From positions 2,294,001-2,358,000 of the forward strand of contig NZ_CP025086.1 in NCBI RefSeq assembly GCF_004135935.1: 64,000 bases of DNA, given 5' to 3'. Source of the DNA: Methylovirgula ligni. GTDB taxonomy: Bacteria; Pseudomonadota; Alphaproteobacteria; Rhizobiales; Beijerinckiaceae. The notes under the pieces were generated by a model that was not told where the DNA came from, did not search any database, and saw nothing but the letters and a program-made list of their open reading frames with translations. Below are positions 1 to 7,728 of this stretch, one piece after another. The translations under genes were made by a program, and so were the position numbers. Every line of letters begins with the position of its first letter. Within the stretch, counting starts at the first letter, position 1.

Positions 1-1
1 G

Positions 2-658
2 TTCGAGGCGATCGACAATATGTCGGTGGTGCTCACCCATCTGAGCGAAGTCATCCGTAACAATCTCTCGCAACTGCTGTCCTACAAGGACATGCGCGCC
101 TTGTTCGACCGGCTTGGCCCCGAATACAAGCGGCTGCTCGACGACATCTGTCCCTCGCACATTTCCTATTCCGGCCTGCAGGCGGTCTTGAAGCTGCTGC
201 TTGCCGAACGTGTTTCGATCCGCAATCTGCAATTGATCCTCGAAGCCGTTGCGGAAATCGCGCCGCATGTGCGCCGGGCGGAGCAGGTGACCGAACACGT
301 GCGCATGCGGATCGCCCAGCAGATCTGCGGCGACCTGCTCGATCACGGCGTCCTGAAGGTGCTGCGGCTCGGCAACAAGTGGGATCTCGCATTCCATCAA
401 AGCTTGAAACGCGACGCCAAGGGCGATGTCATCGAGTTCGACCTCGATCCCGGCATGGTCGAGCAGTTCGGCAACGAGGCCTCGGTGGCGATTCGCGAGC
501 GCATGGACAAGGGCCATGCTTTCGTGCTGGTCACGACGCCAGAGGCGCGGCCCTATGTGCGCATGGTGATCGAGCGTCTGTTCGCGACGCTGCCGGTCCT
601 CTCGCATCTCGAAATTGCCCGCGGCGTCGAGATCAAGTCGCTGGGTACGATCTCGTGA
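2..658 (+). CDS. flhA: FlhA, flagellar type III export gate protein (3' end only)
   Basis: The reading frame is open at the left edge, so only about the last 218 residues are seen. They correspond to the cytoplasmic domain of FlhA, the export-gate protein that docks chaperone-substrate pairs during flagellar assembly. Recognisable family stretches are [33 protein letters not shown] and the VSIRNL segment followed by an alpha/beta region. The membrane domain lies outside the window. The stop codon overlaps the GTG start of fliR (GTGA), so the two are translationally coupled. Identification is firm; the start is not visible. Confidence 0.95.
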   Translation, partial: FEAIDNMSVVLTHLSEVIRNNLSQLLSYKDMRALFDRLGPEYKRLLDDICPSHISYSGLQAVLKLLLAERVSIRNLQLILEAVAEIAPHVRRAEQVTEHVRMRIAQQICGDLLDHGVLKVLRLGNKWDLAFHQSLKRDAKGDVIEFDLDPGMVEQFGNEASVAIRERMDKGHAFVLVTTPEARPYVRMVIERLFATLPVLSHLEIARGVEIKSLGTIS

Positions 659-1410
659 ACGGGATCGGGGCGAACGCGGTTTTGACCGCGTTCATCCTGT
701 TCTGCCGGATCGGCGGCTGTCTGATGCTGATGCCCGGCTTTTCCAGCCCGCGGGTTCCGATGGTGGTGCGGCTGTTCCTTTGCTTCGCCATCACGCTCGC
801 GCTTGTGCCGTTTCTCGGCGGCGAGATCGAAAAACTCATCGGCGACGTCTCCGCGGTGTCTCTCTTGCGGCTCGTCGTTTCGGAGTTGCTTATCGGCGGC
901 CTCATCGGGCTGATGGGGCGCATTTTCTTCGCGGCGCTGGAGACGCTGGGGACGGCGGTCGCCATGCAGATCGGCCTTACCAACGCGCTTGGCGTGCCGA
1001 TGGACGAAGCCGAACCATTGCCTGCCGTCACCGAGTTTCTGACCTTCCTGGCGACGACATTGCTTTTCGTCACCGATCTGCACCTCGAAGTCATACGCGG
1101 TATCGTGGCGTCCTATCGCACCTTGCCGGTCGCATCGGGATTCGGCCCGCAATTCGGGCTCATCCAGGTCGCTGACACGCTGTCGAAGGCGTTTTTCCTG
1201 GGGCTGCGGGTCGCCAGCCCCTTCATTCTGTTCGGCCTCGTCTTCAACCTTGCCGTCGGGCTCGCCAACAAGCTGACGCCGCAGATCCAAGTTTATTTTA
1301 TCACGACGCCTTTCGCGATCGCCGGCGGCATCGTGCTTTTCTATTTCACCTTCAAGCAGATCATCGAGATATTCATGGCAGGGTTCTCGAATTGGCTGGC
1401 GGGCGGCTAG
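655..1410 (+). CDS. fliR: FliR, flagellar export gate membrane protein
   Basis: A 251-residue integral membrane protein, the usual FliR length, forming part of the FliP-FliQ-FliR export gate in the flagellar basal body. It begins with the hydrophobic stretch after [11 protein letters not shown] and carries the family's [15 protein letters not shown] region. Several further hydrophobic helices and an [12 protein letters not shown] segment near the C-terminus follow. I chose the GTG at 655 because it overlaps the flhA stop and gives a normal N-terminus; an in-frame start at 379 would lie inside flhA and is implausible. It is followed after one base by the next flagellar gene. Confidence 0.93.
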   Translation: MNGIGANAVLTAFILFCRIGGCLMLMPGFSSPRVPMVVRLFLCFAITLALVPFLGGEIEKLIGDVSAVSLLRLVVSELLIGGLIGLMGRIFFAALETLGTAVAMQIGLTNALGVPMDEAEPLPAVTEFLTFLATTLLFVTDLHLEVIRGIVASYRTLPVASGFGPQFGLIQVADTLSKAFFLGLRVASPFILFGLVFNLAVGLANKLTPQIQVYFITTPFAIAGGIVLFYFTFKQIIEIFMAGFSNWLAGG

Positions 1411-1411
1411 G

Positions 1412-1810
1412 ATGCAGAAGCGAGTGGCTACGCTGCGCCGGATGCTGAATGTGCAGAACGACATTCGCCGAATCGGCGAGCTGAAACTCGCCGCCCTCCA
1501 GCGCCAGCGGGCGAGCGCCGAGGCGACCGAAACGCGGCTCGTCTCTTATCTCGACGAGAATCATATCTACACGCCGGGCTATATGAAGACGCTCGCCGAC
1601 AAACTGCAGGCGGTTGGGCGCGCCAAGCGGCGCTTTGCCGAGCAGGCCGAAGAGCAGGCGAAGGTTCTGCTGGAATACCGCCGCAGGGCGGGGCAGGTGG
1701 AGCGCGCGCTTGAGACGGCGGCGGAACAGCAGCGCCGCGCCGAGGAGCGCCGCGATCTCGACGCCGTTATCGAAGCGGAGATGAACCGCAAAGGCGCAAG
1801 CCTCCCGTAA
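1412..1810 (+). CDS. FliJ-like flagellar coiled-coil protein
   Basis: A 132-residue, strongly helical and charged protein without cysteines or a signal peptide. Long Arg/Glu/Ala/Gln stretches (residues about 20-50 and 70-125) look like an antiparallel coiled coil, as in FliJ, the small chaperone and ATPase stalk of flagellar export. Its start is one base after the fliR stop, so it belongs to the flagellar operon. The FliJ assignment rests on size, helix content and position, not on a diagnostic motif; FliJ is more often next to fliI. Other small flagellar coiled-coil proteins are possible. Confidence 0.55.
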   Translation: MQKRVATLRRMLNVQNDIRRIGELKLAALQRQRASAEATETRLVSYLDENHIYTPGYMKTLADKLQAVGRAKRRFAEQAEEQAKVLLEYRRRAGQVERALETAAEQQRRAEERRDLDAVIEAEMNRKGASLP

Positions 1811-1869
1811 GCCAGGTGGCCCATCTTCAGCATGCGATCTGTCGCATTACGCGCAGAGGGAGTGGTTGC

Positions 1870-2370
1870 GTGTCGATCAATCCGCCTTCAGACATTCTGC
1901 TTGACGTCGCCCGCGCGGCCGATCCGGCGAAATCCGCGACGGCGACGGAGAGGCTCTCGCGCCTTAGCGCCGATCGTGGTGCCGCCGATACGCAGTTCGC
2001 TGATGTTTTCAGCGACACCAAAGCGCCAGGTCAGGCGCCGTTGGCGGCCATTGCCAGCCCGCGTTTTGCAAACGAGGCACCGGAAAAGGCCAAGGATATC
2101 GCGGAGACCAAAGCCTATCAGGGCATTGGCGCTCTCCTGCTGGGAAGCCTTGTCGAAAACATGTTGCCGGAGAGCGACGAATTTTTCGGCCAGGAGGCCG
2201 GCGCCGGCATGTGGCGTTCAATGCTGGCGCAGGAGCTCGGCACGAGTCTGTCGAAGAATCTCGACCTTGGCATCGGACCGAAGCACGGCAAGCACGCGCA
2301 CCACGCAACGCATCCGGTCGGGGAGCTGCACACGGCGTTCATTCCCCTGTCTGCGGCCAAACATTCGTGA
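1870..2370 (+). CDS. Rod-binding protein, FlgJ N-terminal domain type (CheL-like)
   Basis: A 166-residue protein. The first ~80 residues are low-complexity. The C-terminal half resembles the rod-binding domain of FlgJ, with a helix ending in LLGSLVENMLP and then GAGMWRSMLAQELGTSLSK. In alphaproteobacteria this domain occurs as a stand-alone protein (called CheL in Caulobacter) without the muramidase domain of enteric FlgJ, and it helps rod assembly in the periplasm. I chose the GTG at 1870, giving a start of VSINPPSDILLDVA; an earlier in-frame start at 1816 adds atypical residues. The next flagellar gene begins 6 bases downstream. Confidence 0.72.
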   Translation: MSINPPSDILLDVARAADPAKSATATERLSRLSADRGAADTQFADVFSDTKAPGQAPLAAIASPRFANEAPEKAKDIAETKAYQGIGALLLGSLVENMLPESDEFFGQEAGAGMWRSMLAQELGTSLSKNLDLGIGPKHGKHAHHATHPVGELHTAFIPLSAAKHS

Positions 2371-2376
2371 CGACCC

Positions 2377-2814
2377 ATGGCAATGCCGGATTCCTCAACG
2401 AATAAAGTGCCGAGACGGATCGGCGAGGCGCACGGGGCTGACGAGGCGCGCCAGGCCGCTCTGCGCGAAACCTTTTCCCAGACCGTCGAGCGTATCGAGC
2501 GCCTCGTCGATCTCGAAACGGCGACGCTCGAGCAATACCGGCCCGTCGATTTTTCCGAATTCAATCATCGCAAGACCCACGCGCTGCTTGAACTCGATCG
2601 CGCCATGCGCGCGCTGGGAGCGCAGGCGCGCGATGCGCGTATGCGCGGCGAGCTTGATCGCTTGCGCGCCAAACTCCAGCGTAACCTTGCGACGCTGGAG
2701 ATTCACCTCAAAGCCGTGCGGCAGGTCTGCTCGCTCATTACGCGCGCGATCGAGACAGAGGAATCGGACGGCACCTACTCGTCTTCGATCTACCGCAGAT
2801 ACGAGCAATCATGA
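2377..2814 (+). CDS. FlgN-like flagellar chaperone
   Basis: A 145-residue, almost entirely helical protein. The segment RIERLVDLETATLEQYRPVD followed by FSEFNHRK resembles FlgN-type proteins, where one helix leads into a second long coiled-coil helix (LDRLRAKLQRNLATLEIHLK). FlgN chaperones the hook-filament junction proteins FlgK and FlgL for export. Placement directly after the rod-binding gene is typical in Rhizobiales. A second ATG lies at 2383. The stop overlaps the next start by four bases (ATGA). The role is inferred from architecture and context. Confidence 0.6.
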   Translation: MAMPDSSTNKVPRRIGEAHGADEARQAALRETFSQTVERIERLVDLETATLEQYRPVDFSEFNHRKTHALLELDRAMRALGAQARDARMRGELDRLRAKLQRNLATLEIHLKAVRQVCSLITRAIETEESDGTYSSSIYRRYEQS

Positions 2815-3263
2815 TCAAGCTGATCGCGAGCTGTGCCTGGATTTGCCTGCTTACCGCCGGGGCGAGCTTCGCCATGGTTTCGATGAAGTTCGACCATCAG
2901 ACGGCGCCGCCGGCGACGGATTCTTCCGGCCAAACGCTCGAATACAAGAAGCTCCCGGTGATTAATGTTCCGATGATCGCCGACGGAGCCGTGCAGGGTT
3001 ATGTCGTCGCGGAGCTCGGCTACACCTACAACCAGAGTTTGGTGAAAGAGGCGCTGCTGCCGGACGTCTATCTGCTCGATGAAACGTTCCGGAAAATCTA
3101 TTCCGACACAACCCTCGATTTCCGCCATCTCGAAAAATACGACGTCAACGCGCTGACCAAGGAGCTGGCGCAGAAGGTCAACCAGCGGCTTCAGGCCGAG
3201 GTCGTCAAGGATGTCCTCGTTCAGGAGCTTAATTTCTTTCCGAAAAGCGACATTTTGCGATGA
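2811..3263 (+). CDS. FliL-like membrane-anchored flagellar protein
   Basis: A 150-residue protein with one N-terminal membrane segment (residues about 4-22, IASCAWICLLTAGASFA) and a periplasmic domain containing YKKLPVINVPMIADGAVQGY. Secretion as a single-pass inner-membrane protein fits the FliL group, which sits around the stator and basal body, but the similarity is weak and I see no diagnostic FliL motif. It overlaps the FlgN-like gene by four bases, so it is co-translated with flagellar export genes. It could equally be a lineage-specific flagellar accessory protein. Confidence 0.45.
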   Translation: MIKLIASCAWICLLTAGASFAMVSMKFDHQTAPPATDSSGQTLEYKKLPVINVPMIADGAVQGYVVAELGYTYNQSLVKEALLPDVYLLDETFRKIYSDTTLDFRHLEKYDVNALTKELAQKVNQRLQAEVVKDVLVQELNFFPKSDILR

Positions 3264-3320
3264 GTGCGCGTGGCAATGCGCGGGGCCGCCACGGTTTGGT
3301 TTTGAAATAGGGGTAATGCA

Positions 3321-3746
3321 ATGGTCTTTGATCGACTGACCTGGATCGGCTTCATGGTCGTGGCGCTGGGATGGGCGCTTCTGTTGTCGGGCGCGCCGGC
3401 GCTCGCGCTCTATGCCACGGCGTTTGGGCATAAACTGCCATTCGACATGACGGCGATTTCGCAGGCGACCATCTTCACCGGCTTCGGGCTGGCGGTTCTC
3501 GGCGCCTTGCAGACTGGTTTCGGCGCTCTGAACTCTTTCTTCGACCGAGTATTGGAGCGCACCGCACGTCCCAGCGAGACGCCCGCTCCCGCCGTGCGGA
3601 AAAAACCGGCCGCCAATGTCGTCCAGCGCGGCCGGCTGAAAGACCGGCCCTATGTGCTCTTCGGCGACGGGACGATCGAGGTCGAGACTCTGCTCGGATT
3701 GCGGCGCTTCACCTCGTTCAAGGAGGCGCGCGAATTCGTCGGCTGA
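3321..3746 (+). CDS. Unknown two-helix membrane protein in the flagellar cluster
   Basis: A 141-residue protein I do not recognise. Two hydrophobic segments (residues about 8-32 and 46-68) are followed by a proline-rich linker and a small C-terminal cytoplasmic module, DRPYVLFGDGTIEVETLLG then RRFTSFKEAREFVG. The C-terminal module looks like a short beta-rich domain. An A/G-rich site (taggggtaatgca) precedes the ATG. It follows the FliL-like gene after 57 bases on the same strand, so a motility role is possible but is inference only. Confidence 0.6.
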   Translation: MVFDRLTWIGFMVVALGWALLLSGAPALALYATAFGHKLPFDMTAISQATIFTGFGLAVLGALQTGFGALNSFFDRVLERTARPSETPAPAVRKKPAANVVQRGRLKDRPYVLFGDGTIEVETLLGLRRFTSFKEAREFVG

Positions 3747-3778
3747 GAGAGCTGGCAAAGGACTGAGGGCGGCTGAAG

Positions 3779-4354
3779 ATGAGCGGGAAAGCGAAACGGG
3801 AATGGGAGCCGACGGACACGCAGGTGCGCGAGCTCCTGCGCGCGTCCGGCAACGTGCCGATCTGGCGGCGGTTGCAAGAGCGCCTGAGCCAGACATCTCT
3901 CGCCGACGGGGCGCTGGCGGGAACCGGCACGGCCGCAGCCATCGCCTGCGCGGGTTTCGCGATCTATATGAGTGCGCATCCGCGGCCCGCGTTCAACGGT
4001 CTCGAACATCTGATGATCTTCGCGCAGCCGAGCTATCGCGACGATCCGCCGGTCGCACAGGCCGATCCGTCGGGAGATCATCGCGCGATCGACTATTCGG
4101 CGACGGGCACGATCCATCCCAACACCGAGCCGCCGGATGCACCGGCGCAAACCCGTTTCAGTGAGCCGATCATTACAGCCTATGTGTTGCATTATGTGCA
4201 GGACGGCGAGGCTCTGATCGTCGGCAAGGACGATGCGGTCTATCGCGTCGTGCTGGGGACCGAAGTGCCGGGAGGCGGGCGCGTCCTTGCCATCGAGGAG
4301 CGCCACGGCCAATGGGTGGTCGTCACCACCCGCGGCCTGATCGTCGCGCGCTGA
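3779..4354 (+). CDS. Unknown bitopic membrane protein, GspC/PilP-like C-terminal module
   Basis: A 191-residue protein with a cytoplasmic N-terminus rich in charged residues, one membrane segment at about residues 43-63 and an extracytoplasmic region. The last ~60 residues (YVLHYVQDGEALIVGKDDA, then VVLGTEVPGGGRVLAIEER and WVVVTTRGLIV) form a compact beta module. Its pattern, a value-carrying strand, a Gly-Pro-Gly turn and a repeat strand, is reminiscent of GspC/PilP-type assembly proteins. Last gene of the rightward flagellar series; it converges on the PilZ gene. Function unknown. Confidence 0.6.
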   Translation: MSGKAKREWEPTDTQVRELLRASGNVPIWRRLQERLSQTSLADGALAGTGTAAAIACAGFAIYMSAHPRPAFNGLEHLMIFAQPSYRDDPPVAQADPSGDHRAIDYSATGTIHPNTEPPDAPAQTRFSEPIITAYVLHYVQDGEALIVGKDDAVYRVVLGTEVPGGGRVLAIEERHGQWVVVTTRGLIVAR

Positions 4355-4363
4355 AGCCGGCGC

Positions 4364-4885
4364 CTAAACCACGTAGATATTTTTGCGCAGCGCCGTGATT
4401 TGCGCCGGTGTCAGATTCACCCTGGTCTGCGGGGGAAAGGTCACGCCGACATTTTGTCCGCGCTGCCAGGCGATGGCGCCTTCCAAAAGTTCGCCGTCCA
4501 GATCACTGAAGAGTCGAATCCGGCGAGGTAACTTGATCCTCGCAAACAGGATCAGCCGGGCACCGCGCTCGGAGCGATTGTTGATCTGGCAGTCGATCAG
4601 GAATTTGTTGGTCCCGTCGAGGATTTTGCCCGAACGCAGCCGGGTGCGCTTGCGGGGTTCAGTGCGCTTGTCGCCATTCTCCCGCACCGGATCGAGAACG
4701 CGATAGGTCACTTCGCCGGGTTTCGTCTCCGCGCTGCCGACTTTGATCGCGTCGATGAGCGGGGCTGCGGAATGAGGCGGATCGGGCGAAGGCATCGGGG
4801 TTCCGGAGCGGCTGTAGCCGGCGTGCTCAATGCCGGCGGTTAGCACAAAGCTGTATAAATTTGTGTACGGATTATTATTGCGCAT
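4364..4885 (-). CDS. PilZ-domain protein (probable c-di-GMP receptor)
   Basis: A 173-residue soluble protein whose C-terminal ~100 residues match a PilZ domain: an RKRTR cluster supplying the arginines of the RxxxR motif, then FLIDCQINNRSERGARL in the place of the (D/N)xSxxG motif, then a beta-barrel stretch ending in VGVTFPP. PilZ proteins bind cyclic di-GMP and often control motility or exopolysaccharide. Adjacency to flagellar genes fits motility control, though that is inference. The motif is slightly degenerate, so c-di-GMP binding should be tested. The ATG at 4885 has a poor ribosome site; an internal Met at 4795 is an alternative start. It is divergent from modA. Confidence 0.8.
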   Translation of the reverse strand: MRNNNPYTNLYSFVLTAGIEHAGYSRSGTPMPSPDPPHSAAPLIDAIKVGSAETKPGEVTYRVLDPVRENGDKRTEPRKRTRLRSGKILDGTNKFLIDCQINNRSERGARLILFARIKLPRRIRLFSDLDGELLEGAIAWQRGQNVGVTFPPQTRVNLTPAQITALRKNIYVV

Positions 4886-4963
4886 CTCTCGTTAATCATT
4901 GCATAAAGCCTTCGGATCTCGGGCCGTGATCCAATGCAATCTCAAGCGATTTTGGGAGTTATG

Positions 4964-5761
4964 ATGTTCATTTCCGTTCGGCGGCTTGCCGCAATTTCTG
5001 CTTTGACATTTTTGGCCCTGACGCCCGCGGATGGGGCAGGCGCACAGACGTCCGGCAAGCTGGTGGTTTTTGCCGCCGCGAGCCTGGCGACCGCGCTCAA
5101 TGCGATCCAGCCGATCTTCGTGAAGGAAAAAGGCCAGGCGACGGTGATTTCCTACGGCTCCTCGGGCGTGCTCGCCAAGCAGATCGAGCAGGGCGCGCCG
5201 GCGGATGTCTTCATCTCCGCTGATACCAAATGGGTCGATTATCTGCAGAAGAAGAATCTTCTCGCCCCGCATACCCGCCGCAATCTCCTGGGCAACGATC
5301 TCGTGCTGGTCGAGCCCGCGGACGGCAAGACGAAGCTCGACATCAAGCCGGGCTTCGATCTCGCCAAGCTCACCGGCGACGGCAAGATTGCCGTCTGCAC
5401 CGTCGCTTCATGCCCGGCTGGCATCTATGCGAAGGAGGCTTTCACCAAGCTCGGCGTCTGGAGTGCGGTCGAACCCAAGCTGGCGCAGGCGAACAACGTG
5501 CGCGATGCCCTGGCGCTGGTCGCCCGGGGAGAGGCCAAATACGGCGTCGTCTACGGGACCGACGCAAAGGCCGAACCGAAAGTTCGGGTTGTCGCGATTT
5601 TTCCCGCCGACAGTCATAGCCCGATCGTCTATCCTGTGGTGGTTGTAGCGAGTTCGAAGAATGCCAATGCGGCGGTCTTCGAAGCTTTTCTGACCTCTCA
5701 GGCGGCGACGAAAATCCTGACCGACCAAGGCTTCGAATTCTTGTTGAAGAAGGGCGAGTAA
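4964..5761 (+). CDS. modA: ModA-type molybdate ABC transporter periplasmic binding protein
   Basis: A 265-residue secreted protein: signal peptide over about residues 1-27 (hydrophobic core LAAISALTFLALTP, ending GAGAQ). Then comes the ModA signature KLVVFAAASLATALNAI, with YGSSGVLAKQIEQGAPADVF and AKYGVVYGTDAKAEP in the expected places. ModA captures molybdate or tungstate for ModBC. I chose the ATG at 4964 because GGGAG lies six bases upstream (ATG 4961 is an alternative). No modB or modC is adjacent, so it is an orphan here. The window encodes a molybdo-enzyme (formate dehydrogenase), which gives the cell a need for Mo. Confidence 0.88.
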   Translation: MFISVRRLAAISALTFLALTPADGAGAQTSGKLVVFAAASLATALNAIQPIFVKEKGQATVISYGSSGVLAKQIEQGAPADVFISADTKWVDYLQKKNLLAPHTRRNLLGNDLVLVEPADGKTKLDIKPGFDLAKLTGDGKIAVCTVASCPAGIYAKEAFTKLGVWSAVEPKLAQANNVRDALALVARGEAKYGVVYGTDAKAEPKVRVVAIFPADSHSPIVYPVVVVASSKNANAAVFEAFLTSQAATKILTDQGFEFLLKKGE

Positions 5762-5857
5762 GGCTCTGGTAAAAGGTATATTTTCTTCGCTTTATACGGG
5801 GAAAGTTGGCGGCTCGATCTGCAACGAAAGATCACTCGGTAAGTTGCGGATATAAAA

Positions 5858-6781
5858 ATGAAAAAGCACGTTGCCGTCTTGCTGGGCGGGTTTTCCGCCG
5901 AGAGAGACGTGTCGTTGCGGTCGGGGGCGGCCTGCGCCAAGGCGCTGGCCGAGCAGGGGTTTCGGGTTACGCCGGTCGATGTCGATCGCAACGTCGGGCA
6001 GGTTCTCGCCGAACTCAAGCCCGACGTCGCCTTCAACGCCCTGCATGGGCCCTATGGCGAAGACGGGGTCATCCAGGGCGTTCTCGAAATGCTGCGGATT
6101 CCCTACACGCATTCCGGCGTGCTCGCCTCGGCGCTGGCGATGCGTAAGGATCGCGCTCGGGACGTTCTGAAGGCGGCTGGCGTTCCGGTCGCGGAGGGCG
6201 TGTCGGTCGATCGGCTCACCGCCGCCAGGGCGCATGTCCTGCCGCCGCCCTATGTCGTCAAGCCGCTCGCCGAAGGCTCATCCTTCGGGGTTCTCATCGT
6301 CCATCAAGACCACGTCCATCCGCCCCAGGAGTTAACGCGGGAGGATTGGGCCTATGGCGATGAGGTGCTCGTCGAGCGCTATGTCGCAGGTCGCGAATTG
6401 ACCTGCGCCGTCATTGGCGACAAGGCCTACGATGTTATTGAAATTAAAGCCGCGGACGGCGGTTGGTACGATTACAACGCCAAATATGCCGCAGGCGGGT
6501 CGTCACATGAACTTCCGGCGAATCTTAAACAAAATATTTACCACTTTGTCCAAGAGTTGACCCTCAAGGCGCACAAGGCGCTCGGATGCCGCGGCGTCAG
6601 CCGTGCTGACTTCCGTTACGACGATCGCCCCGGAGGTACGGGCGACCTCGTGATTTTGGAGGTCAACACGCAGCCCGGCATGACCGCCACTTCACTTGTG
6701 CCCGAAATCGCCGCACATGCCGGCCTGACGTTCGGTGAGCTAGTCAAATGGATGGTGGAAGACGCCTCCTGCGACCGGTAA
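5858..6781 (+). CDS. ddl: D-alanine--D-alanine ligase
   Basis: A 307-residue ATP-grasp enzyme that joins two D-alanines for the peptidoglycan pentapeptide. Seen: HVAVLLGGFSAERDVSLRSG at the N-terminus, the LHGPYGEDGVIQGVLE loop, PYVVKPLAEGSSFGV, and the C-terminal metal and substrate segment ILEVNTQPGMTATSLVPE. Length is normal for the family. It opens the division block and overlaps ftsQ by 34 bases. In related genomes murB usually sits upstream; here modA does. An A+T-rich stretch before the gene (5762-5857) may hold its promoter. Confidence 0.95.
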   Translation: MKKHVAVLLGGFSAERDVSLRSGAACAKALAEQGFRVTPVDVDRNVGQVLAELKPDVAFNALHGPYGEDGVIQGVLEMLRIPYTHSGVLASALAMRKDRARDVLKAAGVPVAEGVSVDRLTAARAHVLPPPYVVKPLAEGSSFGVLIVHQDHVHPPQELTREDWAYGDEVLVERYVAGRELTCAVIGDKAYDVIEIKAADGGWYDYNAKYAAGGSSHELPANLKQNIYHFVQELTLKAHKALGCRGVSRADFRYDDRPGGTGDLVILEVNTQPGMTATSLVPEIAAHAGLTFGELVKWMVEDASCDR

Positions 6782-7728
6782 AGGAGGCCTTTGACGGCTT
6801 CCAGAACCAGGCGCCGGTTTATGCGGGGATTGCCCAAATCGCGCCTGCGCCGGCGTTCCTCGCCGATTACGGCCGCCGCGGTTCCGTGCGGCGCGCCACC
6901 ACGCCGGGCGACCGTCTCTCGCGTATTTTCGCGGCGCAGGGGGTCGGCCTTTTTGCGGCCGCGGCGCTTTTCGCTGGCGTCGGCCTCTATGGCTCCTGGC
7001 TTGGGGGTGAATATTCAGCCTTCGTTGCCGTCGAAGGCAGCGTGCCGGATTATTTCGCGCGCGTGGCGGGCGTCGGCATCCGCACGGTAACGATCTCCGG
7101 TGCCCATGCGCTGACCCAGCAGGAGATCATCGCGGTCACTGGAATCGGCCCGAAGAATTCGCTGCCCTTTCTCGACGTGCAGAAGGTGCGCGCGCGGTTG
7201 AAGGCGCTGCCGCTGGTCAAGGACGCGAGCATCAGCAAGCTCTATCCCGGCCGTGTCGTGATCGATATCGAGGAGCGCAAGCCCTTCGCCCTGTGGCAGC
7301 GGGACGGCGTCGTAAAGATCGTTGCCGTGGATGGCACCCCGATCGACACTTATGCCGATCAGCGCTTTGCCGCCTTGCCGCTCGTCGTCGGGACCGGCGC
7401 CAATGCGCAACTCGGTGAATATACAGCGCTGCTCGATGCGGCCGGCGATCTGCGCCCGCGGATAAAAGCGGGCATTCTCGTCGCCCAGCGCCGCTGGACC
7501 TTGCAGATGGACAATCAGGTCGAAGTCGCCTTGCCGGAGGTTGACGCTGCGGCGGCGCTCGCGCGGCTGGCGCAGTTCCAGCGCGAAGATCATGTCATCG
7601 ACAAGGACATTTTATCGATCGATCTGCGGGTTCCCGGTCGCATGTTCGTCCGTCTGACTGAAAATGCTGCCGCGGCGCGCGCGGCGGCACTGGCGCCAAA
7701 ATCGAAAACGAAAGGCGCCCGCACATGA
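6748..7728 (+). CDS. ftsQ: FtsQ, cell-division protein
   Basis: A 326-residue bitopic membrane protein of the divisome. There is a ~60-residue cytoplasmic N-terminus, one membrane segment at about residues 62-85, a POTRA domain (VRTVTISGAHALTQQEII-type segment followed by the LPLVKDASISKLYPGRVVID signature), and the FtsQ beta domain. FtsQ links FtsB/FtsL to peptidoglycan synthesis at the septum. The ATG at 6748 lies inside ddl; no better in-frame start follows until GTG near 6886. An AAGGAGG sequence at 6781-6787 is followed by a TTG in another frame and is not used for this protein. Confidence 0.92.
   Translation: MDGGRRLLRPVKEAFDGFQNQAPVYAGIAQIAPAPAFLADYGRRGSVRRATTPGDRLSRIFAAQGVGLFAAAALFAGVGLYGSWLGGEYSAFVAVEGSVPDYFARVAGVGIRTVTISGAHALTQQEIIAVTGIGPKNSLPFLDVQKVRARLKALPLVKDASISKLYPGRVVIDIEERKPFALWQRDGVVKIVAVDGTPIDTYADQRFAALPLVVGTGANAQLGEYTALLDAAGDLRPRIKAGILVAQRRWTLQMDNQVEVALPEVDAAAALARLAQFQREDHVIDKDILSIDLRVPGRMFVRLTENAAAARAAALAPKSKTKGART

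Noticed and set aside
1832-2965. Open frame of 377 codons on the plus strand
   Set aside because: Arg-rich alternate frame across three flagellar genes that have good overlaps and helical structure.
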